A stretch of 64,000 nt of DNA from Sipunculus nudus (Eukaryota > Annelida > Sipuncula > Golfingiida > Sipunculidae): positions 49,829,297-49,893,296 of the forward strand of contig CM049321.1 in NCBI GenBank assembly GCA_026874595.1, written 5' to 3'. The position numbers and the translations under genes were made by a program. Of this stretch, positions 24,560-37,462 are shown piece after piece; within the stretch, counting starts at the first letter, position 1; every line of letters begins with the position of its first letter. The notes beneath the pieces are model-generated. The model ran no database searches. It was not told where the DNA came from and worked only from the letters and a program-made list of their open reading frames with translations.

Positions 24560-24710
24560 GGTAATTTCCTCACTTGATTTAGGACTTAGTGGCAGATCAG
24601 CAAAGGACGACACCTGCCACAGTTAGATTCGAACCCACATCTCCCAATGTGCCTGCTCAATCGTCATACACGATAACCAATCCGCAACAGCGACTGGTCA
24701 CTTAAACCAA
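24560..24710 (-). mobile_element. tRNA-derived SINE-like sequence, minus strand
   Basis: On the minus strand the B-box gggttcgaatct (complement of 24626-24637) is preceded about 45 bases upstream by ggttatcgtgtatgac, an A-box-like stretch. The intervening arms do not fold into a canonical tRNA. It does not clearly belong to family S. Confidence 0.45.
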
Positions 24711-25654
24711 CCTCGTGTTTATGATCATATGGTTCAGTTTATTGAGTCTTAACCGTGTCACTGAATATTACACGGCCACGATCTCCGATATTACTAAATT
24801 TCTAACATAGTCACGTTGCGACACCCCTTTTTTCAGTCTTAATATGCCTCTCTACTTTGACTGACTGCTTTACTGCAAGCCTGATTGAAATTTCTTTTAT
24901 CCGGTCATATCACAAATGGCTTCCTCTTACATGAGGTGAATTATCGCCAACTTGTATGAGAGTCCATAAAATTAAGCCCCGTTGATTTCATCTAAAGATT
25001 TATTCCTTTCTCCTGAATATTTTAGAGGGGTTGAGTGTTTGTTTCTCATGTTAAGTTAATTTCAGTGCTATAAAATGACAGCAGTTCACTTTGATTTATA
25101 GAGTTAGGGTAGGTTAGTTGTGAAGGAGGTATTTATAACTATAATTAGGCCAAGGTTTGGTGAACGATAATTTATATAATATCAACTCTTAAAGGCAAGA
25201 GGATTCGGGTTTTACTAATTTACTCTTGACGGTAAACTGTCTGATGTTTAGCGCCAGTGTTATGGAGTGAATCTACATATGAGAAATAATGAAAGAAACT
25301 GTCAACCACATCTAATTTGCCTAAAAGTTATTGGACTTGGTAAATTTTTTATCGCCATATTTTATATTTTCTTCAAAGCACATTTAATTATAAATCAATT
25401 TGGCCAATGATACAAACTTATGGGGAATAAAGGCCATTTATGGGACAGCTCTTAGTCTTGGGTTTATTTAGTGAAATGTATCACGTGTTGGTAAGATATT
25501 CATATCTGATATTGCGTTGTATATTCCGATAGAGTAAATCCGCACATAAAAAAGTAAAAACTTGCACATAAGTGTTTCCTGCAGCAAGCTTATATATGGT
25601 GAATATATCGGTGATACAGCAAGTAACGTGTTCAAAGATGTATATCTTAATTAA

Positions 25655-25656
<2 letters not shown>

Positions 25657-25716
<60 letters not shown>
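25657..25716. repeat. (AT)n microsatellite
   Basis: About 30 uninterrupted AT dinucleotides, one of the longest in the window. Confidence 0.95.
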
Positions 25717-25719
<3 letters not shown>

Positions 25720-26133
25720 TGTTTCTTATTCGAGCTGGTTGTAACATAAATTGCAGGAGACTGAATGCCAACATATCACATACTTCTGTGCATTAAGGGA
25801 GACTGGAGGTGCTATCCACAAAAGGAAATATAGTTGATAGTAAGTGTTTTTAGAATTTATATGCAGTTTAAAAAGATTTTATCAATTTCTTTATATCTCA
25901 TTTTCATTAAATGTTTATTTTAATTCAGTAAACAAACAATGGCTTAAATCTAAAGCACATGCACATTTTAAAAAAATGTTTATACACAAAAGAGTCCATC
26001 CTCTGTTGACGAGATACATTCCATTATAATCATATATTTTATGAATTGCGCAAGGACAAGAATGCTTACTATTACAAGCAGGTGTTTGTTTAACGTATTT
26101 TACCAGATATTTTTAGATTTTTTTATACCAATG

Positions 26134-26628
26134 AAGTCGAGTCCAAAACATCCGAGTCCGAGTCCAGGCCACTCGAGTCCTAGTCCAAGTCCGAGTCCAG
26201 GCCACTCGAGTCCTAGTCCAAGGCCGAGTCCAGGCCACTCGAGTCCTAGTCCAAGTCCGAGTCCTGGCCGCTCGAGTCCTAGTCCAAGTCCGAGTCCTGG
26301 CCACTCGAGTCCTAGTCCGAGTCCAGGCCACTCGAGTCCTAGTCCAAGTCCGAGTCCAGGCCACTCGAGTTCTAGTCCAAGTCCGATTCCAGGCCACTCG
26401 AGTCCTGGTCCAAGTCCAGGTCCTGGCCACTCGAGTCCTGGTCCAAGTCCGAGTCCTGGCCACTCGAGTCCTTCTCCAAGTCCGATTCCAGGCCACTCGA
26501 GTCCTGGTCCAAGTCCGAGTCCTGGCCACTCGAGTCCTAGTCAAAGTCCGGGTCCCGGACATTAGAGTCTAAGTCTACCTTATACGAGTCTGGCTCATTT
26601 GGTATTCGAGTCCAAGTCCGAGTCCGAA
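26134..26628. repeat. 33 bp minisatellite rich in CTCGAG
   Basis: Tandem units of 33 bp, with some of 27 bp, of the type ccactcgagtcctagtccaa followed by gtccgagtccagg. The array is open in two frames, giving a [11 protein letters not shown]-like 174 aa frame on the plus strand and an RTRT-rich frame on the minus strand. Both are consequences of a period divisible by three. The right end decays into gagtctaagtct. The motif is kin to the GACTCGGACTT repeats elsewhere in the window. Confidence 0.9.
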
Positions 26629-27060
26629 GCCGATGCAATTCTTGTTAAAACAAATTGAAAAAGGACTTTTGAGATTTTCATGCATATTTTGTGTTAAATT
26701 ACAAGTGCCCTATACTTAAATGTTTAAATTCATTTAGCCCCCGATTTAAAACCTGGTGTAATAGTCTTCTTTCATAACATTATTGTGAAAGTTCAATCAT
26801 GTGTTCCATCTTTAAGTAATATGTGACATAGTTTCCCTGTTAACTGGAATATATATTACTTAATAATTAATGGTTGGGGTTTCCCGGTGACACCTGTAAA
26901 ACATTCCAAAGAAAGACAAGTAATACAGTAACAATATTAGCTAATACAGTTTCTTGGGTATGTCAAGGTATTCTGCTGTTATGCATGTTTGATTGAAAAT
27001 TGAATGGACCGGGGCAGATAACATAACTTCTGGGACAAAGACACCAGAAAATGCCATATC

Positions 27061-27317
27061 CGACGACCTGAAGGAAATGAAGATAAGTGGTAGTTTGTAA
27101 CATTTATACATCCACAAGCGAGCTCTCAAGGCACTACGTTCAGCTTCAGGGTTCGTTTTGTTAATTATTCTTTACATTTATAACAAAGAGACCTGAGTTT
27201 AAATATGTTCTTGTTAGTGAGTTTTATCCTGTGTGTAAAAGGAGACAATATTATTACGAAAGGAACCTTGGAAACTTCCCGAGATGTAGAAGTTTGCAAA
27301 CCCTGCAAAGTTGATTA

Positions 27318-27348
<31 letters not shown>

Positions 27349-28650
27349 CTTCTGTCTAAATAAAAAATGCTGCATTATTTCCTTCTTTCTGGTGAGTTAT
27401 GCGGGGTTCATTTGACAAAGGCCAAGACATTAAAAAATAACTGAAGACGGATTTTAGTGTAAGTGACATAGATGTCGTTTTTGTTATAGACTTATGAAGC
27501 CCAAACAAATGGTCCAAGAGGACTAAAAAATTTCGGTGTAAAAATATCAAGGGTTAAAGAACCATTCTGAAAATTTCCAGCACGCGAGGGCATAAATAAA
27601 TGTAAAATTTCAAAGGGAATCCAATTTATTTTTTAATTAGTTTTTTACAGAACCTACCTGACCGAATGTTGCGAATAAGTACCAATCAGCTCTACTTAAC
27701 AAGCGTATTCCTGTTCGCAATGTATTATTCATGTTGAATACACGTTCTAATTATACACGTTCTTGACTCTCGTATTCTTTCACTACGCTGTGTGAGATTT
27801 CCATTATCTGGTTTCGTATACGCCTCATACAATCCAGATTTCCGTGCGACATCTAAATTTACATGTCGCATGGGTTCCATGATGGCCGCATAACGTTAGA
27901 CCTGCCCCCCCCCCCCCCCCCCCACCTCCCCCGTCTATCACTAACGCCCTGTAAGGTCGGTGTTGTGAATCCCGGGTATTTGCATATTAGACATAACAAG
28001 GCTCTTTTAGGAGCTGACGATTCCCTGTCATTTGCGTATTAGGACGTCACACTTCATGAGAAGGGCGCCGTTTCTATGAGAACGCCAACTGCAGTGCCGT
28101 AGACAGTCAACAGGCCTCGTACTTATTAACATTTCCTGTATTAGTAAAATCATGTATTCAGGCAGTCCATACGTGGACCTTCATGTCAAATGATATTTCT
28201 CTGCTGGACGTACATCACGGTCCATGGACCAAATATAAATGCATTGTAGGCACTGTCGCACAGATTTTGTAACGATAGGGCCAGTGCCCATTGCCGAGGT
28301 GACGGGCGTAGCATTTGTAAAACCACAGTTTTGGGCCTCAGATCCACTGCAAACGCACACATTTTGTCAGCTAAATTACATTGTGACTATTAACAGGGTT
28401 AAGAGAACATCGTCGCGTGTACACTGTGAGAGCTCAGTGGAGACTAGATGGCTAGCTGAGGTAGAAATTTGTTACATTTTGATTAAACAATTGGACTATA
28501 AAGAGGGATGACCTGATAAGCGGTAATTGTAACACCTGCTGTAATTGGTTACAGGGGCATTGTTTATCAATTAAACGTGGTTAGTAGCCGGAGGGTCAAA
28601 TTGATGAAAATTTCACAGAATGGCCATCGGATTCACATGAGTGAAGGCCT
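27061..28650 (+). repeat. Tandem duplication, unit 1 part A
   Basis: It runs from cgacgacctgaaggaaatga to ggattcacatgagtgaa and matches 32609-34265 in the same orientation at roughly 95% identity by eye. Differences include a much longer T run here (27319-27342) and a longer C run (27905-27923). No coding frame is conserved between copies as a gene would be. Confidence 0.9.
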
Positions 28651-30310
28651 AATAATACTAAGACCAAATAAATCGGGATATTAGTGGTCAAATAGAAGCG
28701 CATAATGGGTGATGACTGAATGAATCAACTTAGTTAGGACAATATTTCTGGGAAAGACTATCAATACTTGCTGACGTTACTGGAAAAGACTTTAGTTCAG
28801 GGAGCCGGCGATGTGTGGCGCTAACAGTGACAGACTTTACCAGTCGATGACAAGAGTCGGTCAGAGAGCTGTAAATTAATGACATAATTTGCCGCGAGGT
28901 GGCAGTACCTGTTCTAAGCGTTGCAACACAGCGAGAGCAAGATTAATGGAATTAAGTCATAATCACTGCATCGATTGGGCCAGTCTAGAATTGGCCATGT
29001 GGCAATTGTTTTAAGGAATATGTAATGACAAACATATTGACAAAATATTCAAGCCAGTAGCCCAATAAAGTCGGTTCTGTAAAGGACGGAGTGGGGGAGG
29101 GGGAGGGGGCTTGCGATTTCAAAAGTATAGGACAAGTACCGGGCAAATAATCAAATTAACGCATCCCTCTGCAGATGTAACCCCAATATGGCAGTGATAG
29201 ATAGCCACCTGATAGTTATAGTGTTGAAATCGGTCAAGTTCTCTACATCACTTTTTCATTGACAAACCCTTTTCCTGAATACCAATAGTAAAAAGGTCGG
29301 CAACCTTACATTACAACTTATCTCTCCGCAGGATTGCTGCCGAGCAGGAGCCCGCCTGATACACAAAGGAGAAAAAAGTATTTATTGTGTTAGAGTACCC
29401 CAGGTAAGGTGAAGCTTCAACTTGAACCAAGCATTGTTTTTTCTCCAGGTGGGAGCAGCATTTGGATAAGTGCTTTTCACGAGATTAGATATATCCAATT
29501 TGTTGGATACGATGCTATCAATATCATCCCTGCAGTTTGTCAATAAACTAATGGTTGGATTTCATGGGACATCTTCACTTTGTCAAGCCTTGCAAATTTG
29601 ATTATAGAATTGTTGTCAGTGAAAAGAAAGATGATGGCAGTTTTCATTTACCAAACCATCCTCTCTGCTAAAATTTTGTCTGTTTAACATTATAGTAATG
29701 TACTCATGCCCGTTCTTTAAAGATACATAAACACTTTGAATAATAAGTGTATTATTCATGTTATTAGTTCATCTTGATTTAACACAAAAGTTTTCCACCA
29801 AAAAACGCAGGCACAGGAACTTACTTTCGCCAGTTCAACTCTTTTATCTGTTGTTATGGTTCCGGGCCATATTTTGCTATACGACCGGAGAAATGTTGAT
29901 ATATACAGCAGCGGCTTTGCGTTCGGTCTTTCAGTTATCTCAACCAATTTATATGTTTTAATTTATAACAAGAACCTTATTTTTATTACAATTAAACTAT
30001 TATTAACCACGTTTGACTAAATCGAAATATATCGAAATATGGACATCAGATATGGAACTGCAATATACCTATGCTGATTTATCCATAATATCGCTCACCC
30101 CTACCCCTTATATTCATGACATCATTCTAAAATTTCTACCACTTGCCAAAAATATAATCCTTTAATACAGTCTAAGTTGATTACATTGTGCCTCTGTAAT
30201 TTGATCACAAGGTGGTACACTTATAGCCATGTCAAAAAATATTTCGAGATCAAACTCCCTTACCAATAGTCATAGGAAAAAAAAAAGAGCAAGAAAAAGG
30301 TTAAGGCGGA
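28651..30310. other. Unit 1 middle segment, absent from unit 2
   Basis: About 1.66 kb separating part A from part B in unit 1. In unit 2, A and B abut at 34266-34278. I recognise no transposon ends at the borders, so deletion from unit 2 is as likely as insertion here. Confidence 0.6.
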
Positions 30311-32600
30311 GAATTAAAATTTTCCAGTTGTTATTGCCAGATTAAAACTGTCGAGGTACACAAAGAATTCGAAATCAAGATAAGGAGGGTCAGGTCCGTT
30401 TGTTATAAAGGGGCAAGCATGAGCCCGAGCAATTTTACAGAGTCAACATGGACAAATCTAATTTAAACTTGTTTATTCGCCTTTTAACAATGAAAGGGCA
30501 AATTGTAAAGAGCTAGCATGTGTTTAATATTTTAGCGCAAATTTAATGAAAGGGTGGATGAAATGCGTCCCCGTCTTGCTGTAGCAGAAAGCACATTTCT
30601 ACGTATTGCTTATTATATATTTTCCCGCATAAATGGCAAATATGCCAATTCAAGCGGTTGCGATAAAGAAAAACGCGTCCTGTTTAAACAATACAAGGAA
30701 TGAACAGCTTGACTGTACACAGTTTGCTACAATCAGGTCATTACACTGTTTTTATTATTTATGAATGTCAAGAACTGTCTTAAAACACGTGGACCGGGCA
30801 GAAGCTATATAAATCAATATAATTCAACGTTATTAATCAATGTAAAAGCCGAACAAAAATTGGGGAAAAATACTGTTCCTACCCACGGATCTGACTCTAT
30901 TTTTTATTGATTTAAAAACCGACTTTATCATTGACAAGTGCATGTTCTGCTTATTCTTTTACTCCGCCACCATAAGCTTAATTTAAATGAGCTAATTGAT
31001 GGTACTTAACTATTATTTAGATTGATAGGCTTTTGCGAGTCAGTAAATATGAGAGTACCAATATCTCCAACTTCTGAAAATATTCATCCGTTCATTGTCA
31101 GGTCGAAGCATTGGCAAGGACTTGAAAAGTCAACCGAGGGTTATTTTTTTAAAACACGACTGTACCTAATGATACCTTGAATCTCTTTTGTTATGAAATC
31201 CATTATTTGCCTGAACATCATTGTACTGATCGTCAACCGGTTTACTCCATTCATTGTTTTCACTTTCTCGCCTTACTTGAGGGGAATGATAATAAGAGTT
31301 TTAATAATTGTCCACAAACGCATCATATTTTTTGCCAAATTCATTTCTTGTCAGAGCTATTAGTTAATGCGGTATTAAATTGCAGCTTTAATGCAATGAC
31401 TATAACGTTAATGACTAAATACAAAGGATACAATAGTTAATTTATACCAGTACAGTACAAGGATATCTTGAAAACTGCATTATAAGGAATGCAAGCCTCT
31501 GCCAGGCGGGGGGGGGGGGGGGTCCCTATTGTAGGATTTTCCCATAATCGTACTTGCATTTACTTAACCGACCCATGAGGTTTATTCATGTATAAGTGAC
31601 TTTATTTTGGGAATATTCCTTAATAACATTCCTGAATCCGTATAATGTAACGGATCCACACCAAAATATAATCGTTTCTTCAATGGACTATTCCCAGAAT
31701 GCCCAGAAAATGTCATAATATCCCGTTTATGACTGCGTGAGCAATGTTGTGAACAACACACACACAAAACATGAACTGATGTGACATCTGATGGTCCCAT
31801 CTGATGATCGATTCATTGTAACCCCTAGTCATATTGCTAGGGGTTGTGATAATCTTAAAATTGAGCCGAGGATGTTTACTTCATCAATTAGACCAAGAAA
31901 ACAGACTCGGTATATATTGTATTTTACAATTTTGTCCTTTTGCTTAGAAGAGTCGAGAGAGTAACACATATGGAGTTTCATCCCGTAGCCACTGCCTTAT
32001 TCTTGAATGATGTTGTTATTAATTTGTTGACTGTTTCCCTAATTATGAACAAGGGATTAATGCAAAATATTGTTAAAAGAAAACAGAGTAGAGAATTGTG
32101 GGAAATAAAACATCCATAGTCAAAATTTAAGGCTTGTCACCTTTTACCAAAAAAAAAAAAAAAAATAGAAAAATACTAATGATAACATAGTTCAACTGGG
32201 ATGTGCTTATTCAAAGTTTTTATAGAATAATTAAAAATGCTTGGGAAGCAGACCGACGCAAAATACTCGATTGTGATTGGTTTTATAGGCAAATTGGCTT
32301 AACGTAGTGCCAGGAGAACTCGCGTGTGGATGTAAGTTGTCGCAACAAAACCACTGTATTAGATTTCCCCTAGGCCATCCAAGATGCCATATTCTGTCAT
32401 TTTTGTACTTCAGAAAATAACAACTCCATGTATATTGAGCAAAAATATTTCTAAGTACATCAAGATTTATATCGCTAAGCTCACATGCTTAAGGTGTTGA
32501 AAGGAAACCTTGGAGGCGGATGTAAATTACCGCATAAACCCCTGTGTTCCAGCTATGGTGTGACGTTAAGTCTAGAGTTATCTCCCTCTGCCCCCCATAG
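30311..32600 (+). repeat. Tandem duplication, unit 1 part B
   Basis: It matches 34278-35880 in order, from ttttccagttgttattgcca to tatggtgtgacgttaagtc. It contains about 672 extra bases (31124-31796) that unit 2 lacks. Part of this extra DNA is a dispersed repeat also present at 55085-55245. Confidence 0.9.
31565..31796 (+). repeat. Dispersed repeat E, copy 1
   Basis: It shares ttcat.tg.ataagtga, cattcctgaatccg and caaaatataatc-type blocks with 55085-55245 in the same orientation. It falls inside the 672 bp absent from the sister unit, which favours a later insertion into unit 1. A poly-G tract (31508-31522) lies just upstream. Confidence 0.65.
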
Positions 32601-32608
32601 TTTTTTTT

Positions 32609-34265
32609 CCGACGACCTGAAGGAAATGAAGATAAGTGGTAGTTTTGTAACATTTATACATCCACAAGCGAGCTCTCAAGGCACTACGTTCAGCAAACAA
32701 TCCTGTCCCCATGAACAACGGGGAAGTCTGCGCTGGGTTCGATTTGTTAATTATTCTTTACATTTATATTAAAGGAGACCTGAGTTTAAATATGTTCTTG
32801 TTAGTAATTTTTATCCTGTGTGTAAAAGGAGACAATATTATTACGAAAGGAACCTTGGAAACTTCCCGAGATGTAGAAGTTTGCAAACCCTGCAAAGTTG
32901 ATTATCTTTTTTTTTCTTTACTTTTCTTCTGTCTGAAAAAAAATGCTGCATTATTTCCTTCTTTCTGGTGAGTTATGCGGGGTTCATTTGACAAAGACCA
33001 AGGCATTAAAAAATAACTGGAGACGCCTTTAAGTATAAATGACATAGATGTCGTTTTTTGTTATAGACTTATAAAGTCCAAACAAATGGTCCAAGAGGTG
33101 GGTAATTTTCTACAGCTTTTCGCCTAAAAAAATTCGATGTAAAAATATCAAGGGATAAAGAACCATTCTTAAAATTTCGAGCACGCGAGGGCATAAATAA
33201 ATGTAAAATTTCAACGGGAATCCAATTTATTTTTTAATTAGTTTTTTACAGAACCTAGCTGACCGAATGTTGCGAATAAGTGCCAATCAGCTCTACTTAA
33301 CAAGCGTATTCCTGTTCGCAATGTATTATTCATGTTGAATACACGTTCTAATTCAAATCCTGTGGATTTGTAGTCAGTCTTGACTCTCGTGTTCTTTCAC
33401 TACGCTGTGTGAGATTTCTATTATCTGGTTACGTGTACGCCTCATACAATCCAGATTTCCGTGCGACATCTAAATTTACATGTCGCATGGGTTCCAGGAT
33501 GGCCGCATAACGTTAGACCTGACATCCCCCCCCCCCCCCCTCCTCCCCCGTCTACCACTAAAGCCCTGTAAGGTCGGTGTTGTGAATCCCGGGTATTTGC
33601 ATATTAGACATAACAAGGCTCTTTTAGGACCTGACGATTCCCTGTCATTTGCGTATTAGGACGTCACGCTGCATGAGAAGGGCGCCGTTTCTATGAGAAC
33701 GCCAACTGCAGTGCCGTAGACAGTCAATCGGCCTCGTACTTATTAACATTTCCTGTATAAGTAAAATCATGTGTTCAGGCAGTCCATACGTGGACCTTCA
33801 TGTCAAATGATATGTCTCTGCTGGACGTTCATCACGGTCCATGGACCAAATATAAATGCATTGTAGGCACTGTCGCACAGATTTTGTAACGATAGGGCCA
33901 GTGCCCATTGCCGAGGTGACGGGCATAGCATTTGTAAGACCACGAGTGTTGGGCCTCAGATCCACTGCAAACGCACACATTTTGTCAGCTAAATTACATT
34001 GTGACTATTAACAGGGTGAAGAGAACATCGTCGCGTGTACACTGTGAGAGCTCAGTGGAGACTAGATGGCTAGCTGAGGTAGAAATTTGTTACATTTTGA
34101 TTAAACAATTGAACTATAAAGAGGGATGACCTGATATGCGGTAATTGTAACACCTGCTGTAATTGGTTACAGGGGCATTGTTTATCAATTAAACGTGGTT
34201 AGTAGCCGGAGGGTTAAATTGATGAAAATTTCACAGAATGGCCATCGGATTCACATGAGTGAAAG
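32609..34265 (+). repeat. Tandem duplication, unit 2 part A
   Basis: Direct copy of 27061-28650. Unit 2 begins right where unit 1 part B ends, establishing a head-to-tail tandem order A-(x)-B-A-B. Confidence 0.9.
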
Positions 34266-34277
34266 CCAAATAAAAAT

Positions 34278-35880
34278 CGAATTAAATTTTCCAGTTGTTA
34301 TTGCCAGATTGAAACTGTCGAGGGACACAACGATTTCGAAATCAAGATAAGGAGGGTCAGGCCCGTTTGTTATAAAGGGGCAAGCATGAGCCCGAGCAAT
34401 TTTACAGAGTCAACATGGACAAATCTAATTTTAACTTGTTTATTCGCCTTTTAACAATGAAAGGGCAAATTGTAAAGAGCTAGCATGTGTTTAATATTTT
34501 AGCGCAAATTTAATGGAAGGGTGGATGAAATGCGTCCCCGTCTTGCTGTAGCAGAAAGCACATTTCTACGTATTGCTTATTATATATTTTCCCGCATAAA
34601 TGGCAAATATGCCAATTCAAGTGGTTGCGATAAAGAAAAACGCGTCCTGGTTAAACAATACAAGGACTGAACAGCTTGACTGTACACAGTTTGCTACAAT
34701 CAGGTCATTTCACTGTTTTTATTATTTATGAATGTCAAGAACTGTCTAAAAACACGTGGACCGGGCAGAAGCTATATAAACCAATATAATTCAACGTTAT
34801 TAATCAATGTAAAAGGCGAACAAAAATTGGGGAAAAAATACTGTTCCTACCCACGGATCTGACTGTATTTTTTATTGATTTAAAAACCAACTCTATCATT
34901 GACGAGTGCATGCTCTGCTTATTCTTTTACTCCGCCACCATAAGCTTAATTTAAATGAGCTAATTGATGGAACTTAACTATTATTTAGATAGGCTTTTGC
35001 GAGTCAGTAAATGTGAGAGTACCAATATCTCCAACTTCTGAAAATATTCATCTGTTCATTGTCACGTCGAGGCATTTGCAAGGACTCCCATCTGATGATC
35101 GATACATTGTAACCCCCAGTCATATTGATAGGGGTTGTGATAATCTTAAAATTGAGCCGGGGATATTTACTTCATCAATTAGACCAAGAAACAGACTCGG
35201 TATATATTGTATTTTACATTTTTGTCCTTTTGCTTAGAAGAGTCGGAGAGTAACACATATGGAGTTGTATCCCGTAACCACTGCCTTATTCTTGAATGAT
35301 GTTGTTATTAATTTGTTGACTGTTTCCCTAATTATGAACAAGGGATCAATGCTAAATATTGTTAAAAGACAAACAGAGTAGAGAGTTGTGCGAAATAAAA
35401 CACCCATAGTCAAATTTTTAGGCTTGTCACCTTTTACCAAAAAATAGAAAAATACTAATGATAACATAGTTCAACTGGGATGTGCTTAGTCAAAGGTTTT
35501 TAAGAATAATTAAAAATGCTTGGGAAGCAGACCCACGCAAAATACTCCATTGTGATTGGTTTTATAGGCAAATTGGCTTAACGTAGTGCCAGGAGAACTC
35601 GCGTGTTGATGTAAATTGTCACAACAAAACCACTGTATTAAATTTTCCTTAGGCCATCCAAGATGCCATATTCTGTCATTTTAGTACTACAAAAAATAAC
35701 AACTCCATGTATGTTAAGCAAAAATATTTCTAAGTACATCAAGATTTATGTCGCTGAGCTCACATGCTTAAGGTGTTGAAAGGAAACTTTGGAGGCGGAT
35801 GTAAATTACCGCATGAACCGCTGTGTTCCAGCTATGGTGTGACGTTAAGTCGAGAGTTATCTCCCTCTGTCCACAATAGT
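34278..35880 (+). repeat. Tandem duplication, unit 2 part B
   Basis: Direct copy of 30311-32600 lacking the 672 bp insert. The empty site is at about 35087 (gcaaggact|cccatctgatg). Confidence 0.9.
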
Positions 35881-35984
35881 TTTTATCAAAAGACAGCTCG
35901 ATAGAAACTCTGTAGAAAATCCACCGTTTATTCTGGTTTTAGTTAACATAGTTACTGTATGCCATCAGGCCCACACAAAACTAA

Positions 35985-36391
35985 CAATTAGATTCGGAAT
36001 ACATCAAACCAGTTTTGAATACTCTACACTGGTTTCCAGTTGAACAGCGAGAGAAATTGAAGATCTGACTCTGGTATATCAGTGTCTCTATAGGCTTGCA
36101 CCCCAGTATCTTCAGGAACTATCGCAACTCAAATCCATGCAGTGCACTGCGTTCTGCTGACAAAATTTAATTGAATGTCTGATTTACAAAATCATCTCGA
36201 GTGCAAATTGGTGCCTTCAGCATTACAGGGCCTAAAATTAATAAAGTAAAATAACTATGGTATTATATCCCATAATACCTAAGATCCATGTGGAGATACT
36301 CTCAGTGTAAGAGTCCTGTGAAAACATTCTTATTCATAAATCATTTCTGTACATAACGACTCTTTTATTGTGTAGACATATACCTTTTATC
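35985..36391 (+). mobile_element. CR1-like LINE, 3' end of ORF2 (decayed), left piece
   Basis: Translation in shifting frames gives the familiar C-terminal tail of chicken-repeat-1-type reverse transcriptases: LHWFPVEQREKLKI, then LVYQCLYRLAPQYLQEL, then LRSADKI and LNV, then GAFSITGPK. Stops and frame changes show that it is dead. It continues after the inserted TTAA element at 37315. Confidence 0.75.
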
Positions 36392-36395
36392 TTAA

Positions 36396-37310
36396 GGGGG
36401 AACATGACACTTTAAACTACCAATGGAATTTCTTAGATAATTTGCACATGATATCTACAAGACATACTCTCTAAAATTATGAAATGAAATTTGGGTCTCA
36501 ATGTGCTTATTTTTGCAGTATATGAAGTTGAAAATTGACACTTGTGGTGGGTTTTTATATGATATTATAACTAAGGGGGAAACAAAAGTTACATATTTTA
36601 GAAAACTGACCAATGTATTTTTCATAATATTCTAAATAACATGCATAATTAAATATTCATCTTATTTATAGACAAAAATGTGTAGGTCAATGGGCTATTT
36701 TTTTAAATATTAGGCCAAAATATGAAAATTTTGGACATTATTAGTTTAGAAAAAGCCCGAAGGTGGCGCTGGTGGTAGTGAGACAGAGAGTAAGTCCACA
36801 CATAAATGGCTTCTGGCGTCAACAATATATGATCAGCCTTTAAGATGCCCATATAAAAAGAAATATAAATATCAGCACTAAAAAACTATGGGTATATCCT
36901 AATTATCTCTTCAGAATCACACCATCAGTGTCACTTAAAATCATACGGTGATATTTATGCTCTTTTTCGTCATCTACTTGCAATTGTCAAAACATAGTCA
37001 GTCGACAACATAGCCGTTGGTATATTCCTGCACTTGAGCCTCTTCTGGTAATATTATGGTGAAAATTTCTTTGTAGAACTTTAGTACTATTAAAAAAAAT
37101 AATTAAATAAAGCTGTCACACTGAGCATTTCTACAATTATTGTTCATCGTAGTTACTTTTCTCAAATGAAGCCCTGAAGCGATCACGTTGTTCATGACAA
37201 CAAAAGTCACAAACGGCAAAATATGAAGCCTCTTGATAATATAATTAAACCAGATATTTTTAATTTGCAGTGTCATCAGTAGGGGTCGCCAGTAAAGTGT
37301 TATGTTCCCC
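36396..37310. mobile_element. 915 bp TTAA-flanked non-autonomous DNA transposon
   Basis: Both ends are next to TTAA (36392-36395 and 37311-37314). The left end reads GGGGGAACATGACACTTTA and the right end is its near-perfect inverse, TAAAGTGTTATGTTCCCC. A TTAA target duplication is typical of the piggyBac and Kolobok superfamilies. The interior has no transposase, only short open frames. The element splits a LINE tail, so it is younger than that LINE. Confidence 0.88.
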
Positions 37311-37314
37311 TTAA

Positions 37315-37462
37315 ATGATAAGCATACACTTGTATATTTTTTTATGATGTTTATCAACTCTTTTGTACAGCGTTTTAGAGCACTCTGTGGATTTTACGTT
37401 ATATAAAATAAATTATTATTTTTATATTATAATTATTTTTATTATTATTATTATTAATTAGT
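37315..37462 (+). mobile_element. CR1-like LINE, 3' tail, right piece
   Basis: It contains tgtacagcgttttagagcac and gttatataaaataaattatt ending in an ATT-type simple repeat, as is usual for CR1-like 3' ends. It completes the piece at 35985-36391. Confidence 0.65.

Noticed and set aside
26041-26565. 174-codon frame encoding [11 protein letters not shown] repeats, like a low-complexity secreted or mucin-type protein
   Set aside because: The 33 bp period keeps all frames open, and the minus strand is equally open. There is no signal peptide, splice context or unique domain.
28239-28511. 90-codon frame in the tandem duplication, with a related minus-strand frame in unit 2
   Set aside because: The frame is not maintained between the two units, and I see no domain or splice signals.
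34266-34278. Transposon excision scar at the A2/B2 junction
   Set aside because: No target duplication or inverted ends border the 1.66 kb segment in unit 1, so there is no evidence for excision over simple deletion.
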